From contig CAYXYB010000011.1 in the NCBI GenBank assembly GCA_964469215.1, positions 1-64,000 on the forward strand: a DNA stretch of 64,000 bases. The letters run 5' to 3'. Shown here piece by piece: positions 17,913 through 27,293 of the stretch. Source of the DNA: SKPS01 sp964469215 (GTDB taxonomy: Bacteria; Bacteroidota; Bacteroidia; Bacteroidales; SKPS01). Every line of letters begins with the position of its first letter. Positions within the stretch are counted from its first letter, which is position 1. Below the pieces are notes generated by a model. That model made no database searches. It was given only the letters and a program-made list of their open reading frames with translations, and had not been told where the DNA came from. Made by a program: the position numbers and the translations under genes.

Positions 17913-19124
17913 TTATGGCAAATCCAGTTTGTGACCCATTTTCAACTGCTTGGTTTTCAAATATTGTATATTATACTTATTGGGTTCAACCTTCAGTGGT
18001 ATCACCTCGTTTATCGATATGCCATATCCTTCAAGGCCAACTTTTTTCCCCGGGTTGTTTGTCATAAGCCTGATATTTGAAACCCTTAGATCACGAAGTA
18101 TTTGAGCTCCAATACCATAATCTCTTTCATCAATCTTAAATCCAAGTTTGATATTAGCTTCAGCGGTATCGAATCCGTTTTCCTGAAGATGGTAGGCCTT
18201 TAATTTGTTTATGAGGCCAATACCACGCCCCTCCTGATTCATATATAAAACCACACCTTGGCCCTCATCTTCAATCATCCGCATTGCCTGGTGAAGTTGG
18301 TCTCCGCAATCACATTTGCATGATCCGAATATATCACCGGTTACACACGAAGAGTGAACTCTCACGAGCACAGATTCATGTGTGTTCCATGAACCTTTGA
18401 CAAGAGCAATATGTATTTGTCCGTTGGTAATCTGTGAATATGCATGCAGCATAAAACTGCCGTATTGTGTCGGAAGCTCAACCACCTCCTCGCATTGAAT
18501 GAGGCTTTCTGTTTTTAATCTGTATGCAATGAGATCCTTAATTGAGATTATTTTAAGATTGAATTTCCTTGCAATTTCAATAAGTTGTGGCAACCTGGCC
18601 ATGGTGCCATCCTCGTTCATTATTTCAACCAGGGTTCCGGAATGCCTGAAGCCGGCGAGTCTTGCCAGGTCAATTGAGGCTTCGGTATGGCCTGCCCGCC
18701 GGAGGACACCGCTTTTCTTAGCACGCAATGGAAAGATATGTCCGGGGCGACCCAGCTCTGAAGGGATTGTGGTAGGATCTATCAATGCTCTTATTGTCTT
18801 CGAACGGTCAGATGCTGAAATACCTGTGGTGCATCCATGCCCTATAAGATCCACAGATACCGTGAACTGGGTTTCGTGTGAAGAGGTGTTGCGATTCACC
18901 ATCAACTCAAGTCCAAGCTCATCACACCGTTCCTCAGTAAGTGCAACACAGATCAGACCCCTTCCATGAGTTGCCATGAAATTAACCTTTTCAGGAGTTA
19001 CCATCTCTGATGCAATGATAAAATCCCCCTCGTTTTCCCTGTCTTCATCATCAACAACGATGATGAACCTACCCTCCTTGATCTCTTTGATGGCCTCCCT
19101 TATGCTGTTCAGTCTGTATTCCAT
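17913..19124 (-). CDS. ribBA: Bifunctional RibBA: DHBP synthase / GTP cyclohydrolase II
   Basis: Makes both riboflavin precursors: 3,4-dihydroxy-2-butanone 4-phosphate from ribulose 5-phosphate, and the pyrimidine precursor from GTP. It is 403 residues from the ATG at 19124 (MEYRLNSIREAIKEI). The longer frame to 19157 would begin upstream of the predicted transcript start. The RibB half shows the acidic loop 'DDEDRENEGDFI' and 'GHTEASIDLARLAG'. The RibA half has the zinc cysteines in 'SSCVTGDIFGSCKCDCGDQ' and the catalytic 'NQEGRGIGLINKL'. Its pathway partner RibH lies at 37059-37562. I saw no FMN-riboswitch structure in the short leader. Confidence 0.95.
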   Translation of the reverse strand: MEYRLNSIREAIKEIKEGRFIIVVDDEDRENEGDFIIASEMVTPEKVNFMATHGRGLICVALTEERCDELGLELMVNRNTSSHETQFTVSVDLIGHGCTTGISASDRSKTIRALIDPTTIPSELGRPGHIFPLRAKKSGVLRRAGHTEASIDLARLAGFRHSGTLVEIMNEDGTMARLPQLIEIARKFNLKIISIKDLIAYRLKTESLIQCEEVVELPTQYGSFMLHAYSQITNGQIHIALVKGSWNTHESVLVRVHSSCVTGDIFGSCKCDCGDQLHQAMRMIEDEGQGVVLYMNQEGRGIGLINKLKAYHLQENGFDTAEANIKLGFKIDERDYGIGAQILRDLRVSNIRLMTNNPGKKVGLEGYGISINEVIPLKVEPNKYNIQYLKTKQLKMGHKLDLP

Positions 19125-19154
19125 ACAACTATTAATGACCTTTAAATATCGATG

Positions 19155-19162
19155 CAAAAGTA
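19155..19162 (-). promoter_or_regulatory. ribBA promoter, -7 box TACTTTTG
   Basis: An exact TAnnTTTG on the minus strand. Transcription would start near 19150, about 26 bases before the ATG at 19124. This rules against the longer start at 19157. Confidence 0.6.
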
Positions 19163-19202
19163 ATGTTAATTTCAGATATAAAAATCCCTTTGTTTACTAA
19201 GA

Positions 19203-19601
19203 TTAACTGGTCTTTTCACCACTGTCGTCTCTCCGTAATATCCTTTTAAACGATTTTTTGTAATCATATATCACCACAACTGCAGCCACAAAACCCAGCA
19301 CAGCAAACATTATCCCCTTGGGATAATATATGAGATGAAATGTGATCACCCCGGCAATCTGCGCAAGAGCCAGAGAAACCGCAACAGGAATCAGTAAGTC
19401 AGCCAGAAGCATTATGCCGGTTAAGATGGCTGTTACTGAAAGAAAAGGGATGAGGAACGAAAGATCATTAACAAGGCCGAAAGCGTATAAAGCCGGTTCA
19501 GGCAATACTCGTTCTCCCATGAATCCAGTGAAACCGTTTATCCCGAAAATAAGTAGGAGTAATCCTAAAGTTAAACGGGCAATTTTTCCTGCTTTTAACA
19601 T
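19203..19601 (-). CDS. Small DoxX-like four-helix membrane protein
   Basis: A 132-residue protein with about four hydrophobic helices and a charged C-terminal tail (KRILRRDDSGEKTS). 'IARLTLGLLLLIFGINGF' at the start and 'LAQIAGVITFHLIYYPKG' near the end fit the DoxX-like pattern ('ILGLIFVVFGLN' ... 'FHLF'). The start is three bases after the stop of the upstream glycosyltransferase, so they are probably co-transcribed. The role is unknown; DoxX-like proteins are associated with membrane redox or stress functions, which the sequence here does not settle. Confidence 0.65.
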   Translation of the reverse strand: MLKAGKIARLTLGLLLLIFGINGFTGFMGERVLPEPALYAFGLVNDLSFLIPFLSVTAILTGIMLLADLLIPVAVSLALAQIAGVITFHLIYYPKGIMFAVLGFVAAVVVIYDYKKSFKRILRRDDSGEKTS

Positions 19602-19604
19602 AAC

Positions 19605-20771
19605 TTATGTGTTTTTGAGTTTGTTGCTGATGATATTTGTATTGATTTTCCATTGAAATACCTTCTTAACCATTCTGTTTCCTGCAATGGCAATTTCGGA
19701 AGCTTCTTTTCTGTTTTCCAGCATTTTGATTGCTATTTCTGCAATATCCTGAACTTTGTCTGCAATATGCAGGTGTACACCGTTGGTTGCTTTCAGTGAT
19801 GCGTTGGCAAGTGTTGTTGTTATGCATGGAAGTTCCATTGCCATGGCTTCAAGAAGTTTGTTCTGCAAACCACTGCCTGTTCTCAGGGGTGCTATAAACA
19901 GTCTGGAACGGTTGTAAGCATCTCTTATGTCGGGCATCCAGCCTGTAACGGTGATACCGTTTCCTGCAAGCACCCTGATACGTTTTACAGGGGAGGCTCC
20001 TGCAAGCAACAGTGTTGTACCGGGAAGCTTTTTCCTTATATGCGGAAGTATCTCTTCTGCAAGCCATACAGCAGCTTCTACATTTGGTGCGTATGACATA
20101 TTCCCGGTAAATACGATGTCATAATCCTTTTTGTTTTCCTCCGAAGGTTTGAAATAATCGAAGTCTACACCGTTTGGTACCACTATAATCTGGTCACGAC
20201 CAGGGTGGGCTATTGCCTCACGGTCGGGTTCAGAAATGATAAGCTTTATGCCGAAATCATTAAAAACCTTTGATTCGACCTTTTTCAGTAACCTGGCTTC
20301 ACGCCGGAAAACAATACCATGAATGAAAGATGAAGCTTTAGCCCTGCGTGCCATATTCATCGAGAATGAATCCTGATAGTCAAGAACCTTAATGCCCTTA
20401 AAACCGGTGGCGTATTCAGCCACCCTCACAAGTTGACAAAAAACAACATCGGGAGAAATTTCCCTGATGAGCTTATTTACAATTCGAAAAGCAATCGGTT
20501 TGTGAAAATATCCTATCTGGAATGGCTTCTGATGTAATAATGACCAAAATATTCCCCTTAATATATCTTTGGTTTTTATTCGTTCGATGGTTATCGTCTT
20601 ACACCAGGATTGAAGCATTGAAAGATCTTCCCCGGTTACATTCTGATCTGATAATGAAAAGAGATGAATCTCATGATTTTCTGACAGAATACGTATAAAA
20701 TGGAATGCTCTAAGCTTATCCCCTTTTTCCAAAGGCCACGGAAACCTCGATAGAATAAATAAGATTTTCAA
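19605..20771 (-). CDS. GT4-type glycosyltransferase (TIGR03087-like)
   Basis: 388 residues beginning MKILFILSRFPWPLEKGDKLR, the opening of a family of sugar transferases often found in exopolysaccharide clusters. The donor domain shows 'VPNGVDFDYFKP', 'IVFTGNMSYAPNVEA' and the signature 'TGSGLQNKLLEAMAMELP' with the conserved Glu. The product is probably a cytoplasmic or membrane-associated glycosyltransferase; donor and acceptor are not known. No polysaccharide cluster surrounds it, only the DoxX-like gene downstream and a TPR gene upstream 87 bases away. Confidence 0.82.
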   Translation of the reverse strand: MKILFILSRFPWPLEKGDKLRAFHFIRILSENHEIHLFSLSDQNVTGEDLSMLQSWCKTITIERIKTKDILRGIFWSLLHQKPFQIGYFHKPIAFRIVNKLIREISPDVVFCQLVRVAEYATGFKGIKVLDYQDSFSMNMARRAKASSFIHGIVFRREARLLKKVESKVFNDFGIKLIISEPDREAIAHPGRDQIIVVPNGVDFDYFKPSEENKKDYDIVFTGNMSYAPNVEAAVWLAEEILPHIRKKLPGTTLLLAGASPVKRIRVLAGNGITVTGWMPDIRDAYNRSRLFIAPLRTGSGLQNKLLEAMAMELPCITTTLANASLKATNGVHLHIADKVQDIAEIAIKMLENRKEASEIAIAGNRMVKKVFQWKINTNIISNKLKNT

Positions 20772-20858
20772 GACAGAGAATTTTTCTGATCAAAGGTATA
20801 AAAATAGAGTTAACCTTAGAAAACTATTATGATAATCAGATTCCTTCAGATCAAAACT

Positions 20859-22085
20859 TCATTCACAAAGTTTTCCATATTCGAGAGTTGCCCTCGGATG
20901 TCCTAGTTCACGGGCAGCAAGCATGTCCTGGCATCCACCCTCCCGGTCACCACGCTGGGATCGTATTGCCCCTCTGTGGTAATGTGCATCACCTGTGGGT
21001 TTAAGACTTATTGACTTGTCGAAGTCGGCAATGGCAAGGTCAAATCTTTTCTGCTCATAATAAATCAGGCCACGCTGTTCATAGGTTTTATAGTAGTCAG
21101 GATCCAGTTCAATAGCCCTGTTGAAATCACGGGTGGCTGCTGCCTGCCTCCTCAGACGGAAATTGGCTATTCCACGGTGCATGAATATCTGTGCGTTTTT
21201 CTTGTCGTACACTATTGCCCGTGAGAAATCATCCTCTGCCTTTTTATATTCCCTGAGCCTCATATAACTGATTCCTCTGTTCAGGTGTACCTCAGGATCC
21301 CGGGTGCGGTAACGTACTATTAATGGAGTGTAGTACTCAACAGCCTTTTCAAACCGGAAGAGGTCGAAAGCGATCTTGCCAGCACGTCTGTAGATATCTT
21401 CATCAACAACACCCAGCTTTATGGCTTTCTCGAAATCGGTTATTGCATTCCTCAGTTGTCCGGTTTCCGCATATCCCATTCCTCTGCAATAATAAGCTTT
21501 CCCATAGGTGGAATCCAGTCTGATGGCTATGCTCTGATCACTAATATTCTCTTCAAAACGGCCAAGCATTTGTAGTATCCGACCCCGGTTGTACCATATA
21601 TCCTTATCGTTCTCTTTCAGCTGAATTGCCAGATTGTAATCCTCAAGTGTACCATTCAGGTCACCTGTCTTTTCTTTTAGAGTGGCACGATATATATATG
21701 CTTCTGCAAAAGTCGGGAAGGCTTTTATTGCTGCTTCAAAATCTGACATAGCCTTCTTATTGTCGCCCTGTTCTGCATAACAAATGCCCCTGAAGAGCAG
21801 TGCCGGATGGTAATCCTTTTTTGTGTTTATGGCGCGGTTGTAATCGGCAAGGGCTTCATTTGGTTTGCCCAGGTACATGTAACACCTGCCCCGCAGGTAG
21901 AATGCTTCAAAATACTGGTTGTTGCGTTCAACAACCTTTGTGAAATCTGCAATCGCATCCTTGTAATATCCGGTCTTATATTTCTCAAGCCCACGATCGA
22001 AAAGCTGACTGGTCTGCTGTGCCATAGAGACCTGCCACGCAAACACAAAAAATAAAACCATCATAAACCTATTCACAATAAACAT
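20859..22085 (-). CDS. Exported TPR-repeat protein
   Basis: 408 residues with an N-terminal signal peptide ending in VSMAQQ. About eleven tandem 34-residue TPR units follow, each with the pattern 'A..dF..ai.l.p....a...RG' ('YLRGRCYMYLGKPNEALADY', 'LFRGICYAEQGDNKKAMSDF' and so on). TPR arrays bind peptides or act as scaffolds. With a signal peptide this one would act in the periplasm or on the outer-membrane inner face. The last unit is degenerate and ends with a Cys (GKLCE). The start may be ATG 22085 or one of the following Met codons (residues 8 or 9). A run of 8-bp repeats lies just upstream. Confidence 0.82.
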   Translation of the reverse strand: MFIVNRFMMVLFFVFAWQVSMAQQTSQLFDRGLEKYKTGYYKDAIADFTKVVERNNQYFEAFYLRGRCYMYLGKPNEALADYNRAINTKKDYHPALLFRGICYAEQGDNKKAMSDFEAAIKAFPTFAEAYIYRATLKEKTGDLNGTLEDYNLAIQLKENDKDIWYNRGRILQMLGRFEENISDQSIAIRLDSTYGKAYYCRGMGYAETGQLRNAITDFEKAIKLGVVDEDIYRRAGKIAFDLFRFEKAVEYYTPLIVRYRTRDPEVHLNRGISYMRLREYKKAEDDFSRAIVYDKKNAQIFMHRGIANFRLRRQAAATRDFNRAIELDPDYYKTYEQRGLIYYEQKRFDLAIADFDKSISLKPTGDAHYHRGAIRSQRGDREGGCQDMLAARELGHPRATLEYGKLCE

Positions 22086-22110
22086 GTATTATTAAAAACT
22101 CATAACCTGA

Positions 22111-22141
22111 AATCGTCTAATCGTCTAATCGTCTAATCGTC
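22111..22141. repeat. 8-bp tandem repeat AATCGTCT, 3.9 copies
   Basis: Perfect repeats of AATCGTCT fill the gap between the outer-membrane-type gene and the TPR gene, followed by an ATTAA/ATCATTAA run to about 22169. It belongs to the same style of intergenic micro-repeat as 41172-41199 and 57044-57097. Confidence 0.92.
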
Positions 22142-22163
22142 ATTAACCATGAATCATTAATCA

Positions 22164-23057
22164 TTAACGTTTATCCCCTCCCATCTGATTCTCATGAAAA
22201 AGAAACAGGTTGTTAACTGAAAGCCGGATATTCAGAAAATAGTGCGGACGCAATTGGTTATATCCCTCCAGTTTTACAGTTGCAAGATAAAAGTGGACAG
22301 TGGGATCGAGAGATATGTAATTGTTTACATAAAGCTTAACCCCTACATTCGCAAATCCGCCATAGCCAAGTCCCCCCTGAATTACTTCGAAGGTCTGAAG
22401 GTCTGTGTTCGGAACGTATGAGTTGCTTCCATAAATATTTATCAGGGAAAATTCCCTTTCTCCAACCCTGATTTTATGAGATCTGACCCGCGTGTTCGAC
22501 AGGGAAAATCCAACATCGGCAAACGGCCTGAACATAGGAGAGCGCAATTTAAACTCGTGACTATATCCAAGGTCAAATAAATATCTGTTCTCCTCACCTA
22601 TTATGGAAAAAGTTCTGTAATCAGGGTCAGTTGCTATGAAAGGTTTGGGATCAACTTCAAGGGAATAGAAATCGGCTGCCCGTAACTTAACCTGGTTGAA
22701 TTGAATAAACCATGCACGGTTTTCGCGAAAGTTGTTTCTGAATGAAAAACCAACCATCAAAGTGGGGGTATACTTCATCTTTTCAGGAAGGCCTGCCAGC
22801 CGGAATGTGTCGGAAGCTTCAAGCAATGATAAAATATCGTTGTATTGATATTGGTTTTTAAGAATGAAACTGATCTTATTCTCATTATACTCCCTGCCGT
22901 TGTAAAATGCAGCTGAGTGATTCGATGGAATAAAAAAACCTGCATTCAGCGCTACCTTCCATCCTGTGTTTGTGCTGTCAGTCTGGCCTGAAACGTACAC
23001 CGGCAACAGAATACATGCTAGCAGCAGGATTAAGGTGATACTTGATTTTTTAATCAT
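22164..23057 (-). CDS. Probable outer-membrane beta-barrel protein, function unknown
   Basis: 297 residues from the ATG at 23057 (MIKKSSITLILLLACILLP), a clear signal peptide ending near VSGQTDS. The start at 23084 would overlap the exporter gene and prefix nine polar residues, so I reject it. The body is rich in alternating aromatic and polar strands ('WKVALNAGFFIP', 'RPFADVGFSLSNTRV', 'GYGGFANVGVKLYVNNYIS') and ends with an 'NIRLSVNNLFLF' type strand, fitting a small outer-membrane barrel. It follows the MMPL exporter by 16 bases and may be co-transcribed, suggesting an envelope partner for it. I do not recognise a named family. Confidence 0.6.
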   Translation of the reverse strand: MIKKSSITLILLLACILLPVYVSGQTDSTNTGWKVALNAGFFIPSNHSAAFYNGREYNENKISFILKNQYQYNDILSLLEASDTFRLAGLPEKMKYTPTLMVGFSFRNNFRENRAWFIQFNQVKLRAADFYSLEVDPKPFIATDPDYRTFSIIGEENRYLFDLGYSHEFKLRSPMFRPFADVGFSLSNTRVRSHKIRVGEREFSLINIYGSNSYVPNTDLQTFEVIQGGLGYGGFANVGVKLYVNNYISLDPTVHFYLATVKLEGYNQLRPHYFLNIRLSVNNLFLFHENQMGGDKR

Positions 23058-23073
23058 AATCCTGATAACGTTT

Positions 23074-25725
23074 TCACCTTCCACTTGTTGCTTTTCTTTT
23101 GTCCCTCTTTTTCTGTCTTCTCCGTATCAACTTTTTGAATTCAGGCTCGATTTCATCAATCCGTGCCACCTCTTCATCATCATAGATTGATATCCTCGCC
23201 TGTTTCAGCTTCCTGGTAATTATTGCTTTTTCAAGAGTCAGTATCAGAGATGGGAGTAGGATGAGGTTGGTAAACATTGCAAGCAGAAGTGTAAGCGAAA
23301 CCAGTATACCCATTGCCTGGGTGCCACCAAAACCGGATGCAATGAAGATTGAAAATCCAAAAAACAGGGTGATGGAGGTGTACATCATGCTGAATCCGGT
23401 CTCCCTGAGAGCCAGTACAACACTTTTCCTGCGGTTTCCTTTGTTTAATCTTAATTCCTGCCTGAACTTTGCCAGAAAATGAATTGCACTATCTACAGAA
23501 ATACCGAATGCAATGCTGAAAACCAGAATTGTGGATGGCTTTATAGGGATTCCGGTATATCCCATCAGAGCTGCCGTAAAAAGTAGAGGGATGATGTTGG
23601 GAATGAGAGAAATAACAACCATTTTGGATGACCTGAATAGCCATACCATAAAACCGGCGATAAGAATTATTGCCAGGCCAAGGCTTTGAAAAAGGTTTCC
23701 CAAAAGGAAGTGCGTCCCTTCAAGAAAAACAACTGCCATTCCTGTTGGGGTCACTTCATAGATGTCAGGGATCCTGTATAGGGCAAGCACTGAGTCTTTC
23801 TGACTTTCTGAAAACTTTTTCCATTGATTCCTGTCAAAGGAACTCACCTCCTGCGTTGTGCGGGCTAAAATATCTCTGTTGCCATTTTCTTCCAATTCTC
23901 TAATAAGTTCTTCAATAGGTTTAACCTCCTCAAAGAATTCATCGTACCAGCGCGGAGGGTTGAACACCCTGGCGATCAATGGATCAAGAGAATCTTTGAT
24001 TTTTCTTATCTCTTTTGAGCTGATATTAGCCATCTGAAGACTGATCCTTGTATATCGTCTGGTTGGGTCAATAAATGGTTTAAAAGCATTTGTGTTCAGT
24101 GAATCATGGCTTAGGTACCTCTTGATTTCTGCCAGGTCTGATGCTCCAGGCACCAGATAAAATGAGGTGTCACCGTCGTTTCTGGCCTGATTGAGGAATG
24201 AAATTCCATCTATTACCGATAAAGGAGCAGAAAGATATTGTGAAAACTGAGGATCATTGCGAAGTTCACGATAAAAGCGACTTATTTGATAGAGTGTTCG
24301 TCCGTTATTACTGAACACGCCATCCTCTTCCCGTGTGTCAATCTTTAACTCAAAAGGCAGAATCCCCGTAAAATGCTTTTCAAAAAACAAAAGATCTTGG
24401 TTTACAGGGTCTCTTTTGGGCAAATCGTCTACAACATTTCCGGTGGTTGTAATCAATGAGATTCCAATAACAGTAATCAGTAAAATAATTCCTGTGCCCA
24501 GATACACATATTTTCGATAATCAATGGCTATTCTTACCAGCCTGCCGACCATCCTTCTGAAGAAGACATTCTCCAGATGCTTGATATGCCTTGATTTTGG
24601 ACACGGAAGGTAGCTGAAAACTATCGGTATAATTGTAATTGATAACAGATAGAGAGCCATGATATTAAGAGACGCTACGAGGCCAAATTGTTTAAGCACA
24701 TCACTTCTTACAATAATGAAAGTGGCAAACCCGACTGCTGTAGTCATGTTGGTCATCAGAGTAGCATTACCAACCCGTTGCACAACACGGGAAAGAGCTT
24801 TGATCTTGTTGCCATGTATCTTGAACTCCTGGTGGTACTTATTTAGCAGGTAGATACAGTTGGGTATTCCGATAACGATGATGAGAGGAGGAATCATAGC
24901 AGTGAGTATAGTCACCCGGAAACCGAACAGGCTTGTTGTGCCAAGCACCCACAGAACAGCAATTCCTACAATGAGAAGCGAAACCACCACAACTCTGAAT
25001 GACCTGAAAAACAGGTAAAGAATAATTGCCAGCACCAGGGCTGCCATTAATATGAATATCAGCACTTCACCTTTAACCCTTGCCATAACATGCGACCTTA
25101 TATATGGCATTCCTGAATAGTGAAGACTTATTCCTGTTTCTGCTTCAAATCTGCCTGCTACCTCTTCCACCTCCTTTACAAAAGATATCCTTCCCTTTGT
25201 GTTTAATATCTGTTGATCAAGAGTTATTGCCATAAGATGCACAATATCTGTGTCGCTCTTTCTGAACAAAAAGCCATGGTAAAACTTCAGATCGTTAAGT
25301 TTTTTGAAAATCGTGTCAACCTCAGACTGGGTTTCAGGTTTCTTCTTAACAATGTTTTCGAGTTGTAGTTTTTGCCTGTGTACATCCCTGGTAATAGTGT
25401 ATATTTTAGAAATCGACAATACTGTGTCAACACCATGTATCTCGTTTATCTCTTCTGTAAGGTCATAATAACGTCTGAAGACATCGAGGTCGAAAATCCT
25501 TTTGTCGTTCATACCGATAACCATCATTGAAGCATCTTGTCCGAAAAGTGTTTTGAAATCAGTATATGCCCGTGAAGTCGGATCATCTTCCGGCAACATC
25601 TGGATCATTTCGTAATCCATCTCAAGCCTGGTTGCCTTATAACCCATAAAAGCTGTCAACACTAATATGACGGAGAGTATGGCTATCCTGTTACGTAAAA
25701 TAATCCTTACAACTACTGACCACAT
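23074..25725 (-). CDS. MMPL/RND-family exporter
   Basis: 883 residues with the layout of a small RND/MMPL transporter: an N-terminal helix, a large periplasmic domain, five to six helices, then the same unit again. Signature stretches are 'AMIPPLIIVIGIPNCIYLLNKY' (split by membrane helices) and its second-half counterpart 'STILVFSIAFGISVDSAIHF', whose Asp is the usual proton-relay type residue. The first half opens 'RNRIAILSVILVL'. Substrates of this subgroup include lipids and hopanoids; none can be assigned here. The C-terminus is a Lys/Arg-rich tail (RRRQKKRDKRK). It is transcribed away from ffh from a shared divergent promoter region. Confidence 0.85.
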   Translation of the reverse strand: MWSVVVRIILRNRIAILSVILVLTAFMGYKATRLEMDYEMIQMLPEDDPTSRAYTDFKTLFGQDASMMVIGMNDKRIFDLDVFRRYYDLTEEINEIHGVDTVLSISKIYTITRDVHRQKLQLENIVKKKPETQSEVDTIFKKLNDLKFYHGFLFRKSDTDIVHLMAITLDQQILNTKGRISFVKEVEEVAGRFEAETGISLHYSGMPYIRSHVMARVKGEVLIFILMAALVLAIILYLFFRSFRVVVVSLLIVGIAVLWVLGTTSLFGFRVTILTAMIPPLIIVIGIPNCIYLLNKYHQEFKIHGNKIKALSRVVQRVGNATLMTNMTTAVGFATFIIVRSDVLKQFGLVASLNIMALYLLSITIIPIVFSYLPCPKSRHIKHLENVFFRRMVGRLVRIAIDYRKYVYLGTGIILLITVIGISLITTTGNVVDDLPKRDPVNQDLLFFEKHFTGILPFELKIDTREEDGVFSNNGRTLYQISRFYRELRNDPQFSQYLSAPLSVIDGISFLNQARNDGDTSFYLVPGASDLAEIKRYLSHDSLNTNAFKPFIDPTRRYTRISLQMANISSKEIRKIKDSLDPLIARVFNPPRWYDEFFEEVKPIEELIRELEENGNRDILARTTQEVSSFDRNQWKKFSESQKDSVLALYRIPDIYEVTPTGMAVVFLEGTHFLLGNLFQSLGLAIILIAGFMVWLFRSSKMVVISLIPNIIPLLFTAALMGYTGIPIKPSTILVFSIAFGISVDSAIHFLAKFRQELRLNKGNRRKSVVLALRETGFSMMYTSITLFFGFSIFIASGFGGTQAMGILVSLTLLLAMFTNLILLPSLILTLEKAIITRKLKQARISIYDDEEVARIDEIEPEFKKLIRRRQKKRDKRKATSGR

Positions 25726-25815
25726 ATTATTTTCCCCTTTTCATAGGTTGTATGGGGTGCCCTGATATTGATTGCTATGTTGTTCAGAACTGATACAGCC
25801 TTTGATTTGAGCGTG

Positions 25816-25823
25816 CAAAGATA
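25816..25823 (-). promoter_or_regulatory. Exporter promoter, -7 box TATCTTTG on the minus strand
   Basis: It reads TATCTTTG leftward (CAAAGATA on the plus strand). The ffh box at 25848-25855 is the identical octamer facing the other way 24 bases off, so two divergent transcripts start within about 50 bases of each other. Confidence 0.55.
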
Positions 25824-25847
25824 CTAAATTCAGCTTAACCTTTTTGT

Positions 25848-25855
25848 TATCTTTG
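25848..25855 (+). promoter_or_regulatory. ffh promoter, -7 box TATCTTTG
   Basis: An exact TAnnTTTG match, about 30 bases before the ffh ATG at 25885. It is one of a divergent pair with the exporter promoter. Confidence 0.6.
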
Positions 25856-25884
25856 TACCGTTAATTTTAAATATATTGATAGTT

Positions 25885-27228
25885 ATGTTTGAAAGCCTTA
25901 GTGAACGTTTCGATCGTGCCCTGAAAGTGTTAAAGGGACAAGGACGTATTACGGAGATAAACGTTGCAGACACTCTTAAAGATATCAGGCGTGCACTTCT
26001 TGATGCAGATGTCAGTTATAATATTGCCAGGGATTTTGCTGGTAAAGTTAAGGAAAAGGCTTTGGGCTTGAATGTGCTTAACGCTATATCGCCCGGTCAG
26101 CTTATGGTTAAGATAATGCATGATGAGCTCACTGCTCTCATGGGTAGCGAACACACCGAAATCAACATAAAGGCCCGGCCTGCAGTTATCCTCATTTCAG
26201 GATTGCAGGGTTCCGGTAAAACAACCTTTGCAGCCAAACTTGCCTGGCACCTGAAACAAAAAAAGGGGAGGATGCCTTTGCTTGTTGCCTGTGATGTTTA
26301 TCGTCCGGCCGCTATCGATCAGCTTAAGGTTCTTGGTGAACAGATCGGTGTACCTGTTTATACCGAAGAGGGTAACCTCAACCCTGTAAGGTTGGCTTAC
26401 GCTGGAATAGAAAATGCCCGCAGGACTGGAAGGGATGTCGTGATCATAGATACAGCAGGTCGTCTTGCCATCGACGATGCAATGATGAAGGAGATATCGG
26501 ATATCCATTCATCGGTTAAACCCCATGAAACTTTATTCGTTGTAGATGCAATGACAGGACAGGATGCTGTCAATACTGCAAAAGCCTTTAATGATGTGCT
26601 TGATTATGATGGTGTTGTGCTTACCAAGCTTGACGGTGACACCAGAGGTGGGGCAGCTCTTACCATTAAAGCAGTTGTTAACAAGCCTATAAAGTTTGTG
26701 AGTCTGGGTGAAAAAATGGATGCGCTTGACCTCTTTCACCCGAAAAGGATGGCCGACAGGATTCTGGGAATGGGTGATATTGTTACACTTGTGGAAAAAG
26801 CCCAGGAGCAGTTTGATGCTGAAGAGGCTGAAAGGCTTCAGAGGAAACTGGCAAAGAATACCTTTGATTTCGACGACTTCCTCAAGCAAATAAGGCAAAT
26901 TAAAAAGATGGGCAACATCAAGGATCTCATGGGAATGATTCCGGGAATGGGTAAGGCTTTAAAGGGTATAGACCTGGATGATAATTCTTTCCGGAGCATT
27001 GAGGCAATAATTGAGTCGATGACACCGCAGGAACGAGAAAATCCGCAGATAATAAATGCAAGCCGGAGAAAAAGGATTGCTGCTGGTTCCGGAACTGAAT
27101 TGCCTGATGTAAACAGGCTCATTAAGCAGTTTGAAGAGACCAGGAAGATGATGCGAACGATGACTGCAGGTGGTGGGAAAAAAGCTTTGAGGGCAATGCA
27201 GAATATGCAACAAATGCGCCGTAGGTAA
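25885..27228 (+). CDS. ffh: Signal recognition particle GTPase Ffh
   Basis: The SRP54 homologue: it binds signal sequences of nascent inner-membrane proteins with 4.5S RNA and docks to FtsY. It is 447 residues from the ATG at 25885; an upstream frame reaching 25876 adds only three codons with a TTG start. The N domain is followed by the P-loop 'GLQGSGKTTFAAKLA' (residues 106-120), 'DTAGRLA', 'TKLDGDTRGGAAL' and the methionine-rich M domain ('GNIKDLMGMIPGMG', then a MRTMTAGGGKKALRAMQNMQ tail). The next gene, folD, starts 65 bases on with its own promoter. Confidence 0.97.
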   Translation: MFESLSERFDRALKVLKGQGRITEINVADTLKDIRRALLDADVSYNIARDFAGKVKEKALGLNVLNAISPGQLMVKIMHDELTALMGSEHTEINIKARPAVILISGLQGSGKTTFAAKLAWHLKQKKGRMPLLVACDVYRPAAIDQLKVLGEQIGVPVYTEEGNLNPVRLAYAGIENARRTGRDVVIIDTAGRLAIDDAMMKEISDIHSSVKPHETLFVVDAMTGQDAVNTAKAFNDVLDYDGVVLTKLDGDTRGGAALTIKAVVNKPIKFVSLGEKMDALDLFHPKRMADRILGMGDIVTLVEKAQEQFDAEEAERLQRKLAKNTFDFDDFLKQIRQIKKMGNIKDLMGMIPGMGKALKGIDLDDNSFRSIEAIIESMTPQERENPQIINASRRKRIAAGSGTELPDVNRLIKQFEETRKMMRTMTAGGGKKALRAMQNMQQMRRR

Positions 27229-27263
27229 ACATTTCATTCTTAATAATGCTTTCAATTCAACAA

Positions 27264-27271
27264 TAACTTTG
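27264..27271 (+). promoter_or_regulatory. folD promoter, -7 box TAACTTTG
   Basis: An exact TAnnTTTG lies in the 65-base ffh-folD gap, so folD-queE may be transcribed separately from ffh. Confidence 0.5.
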
Positions 27272-27293
27272 ATTTAAAAAAACAGCACTTGAT

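Noticed and set aside
17880..17915. A terminator between the converging TamB-like and ribBA genes
   Set aside because: No inverted repeat with a T run was visible in the 22 bases between the stops.
19120..19200. An FMN riboswitch upstream of ribBA
   Set aside because: The leader would be only about 26 bases, too short for the aptamer, and none of its conserved blocks are seen.
22111..22141. A CRISPR array
   Set aside because: The unit is 8 bp with no spacers; there are no cas genes anywhere in the window.
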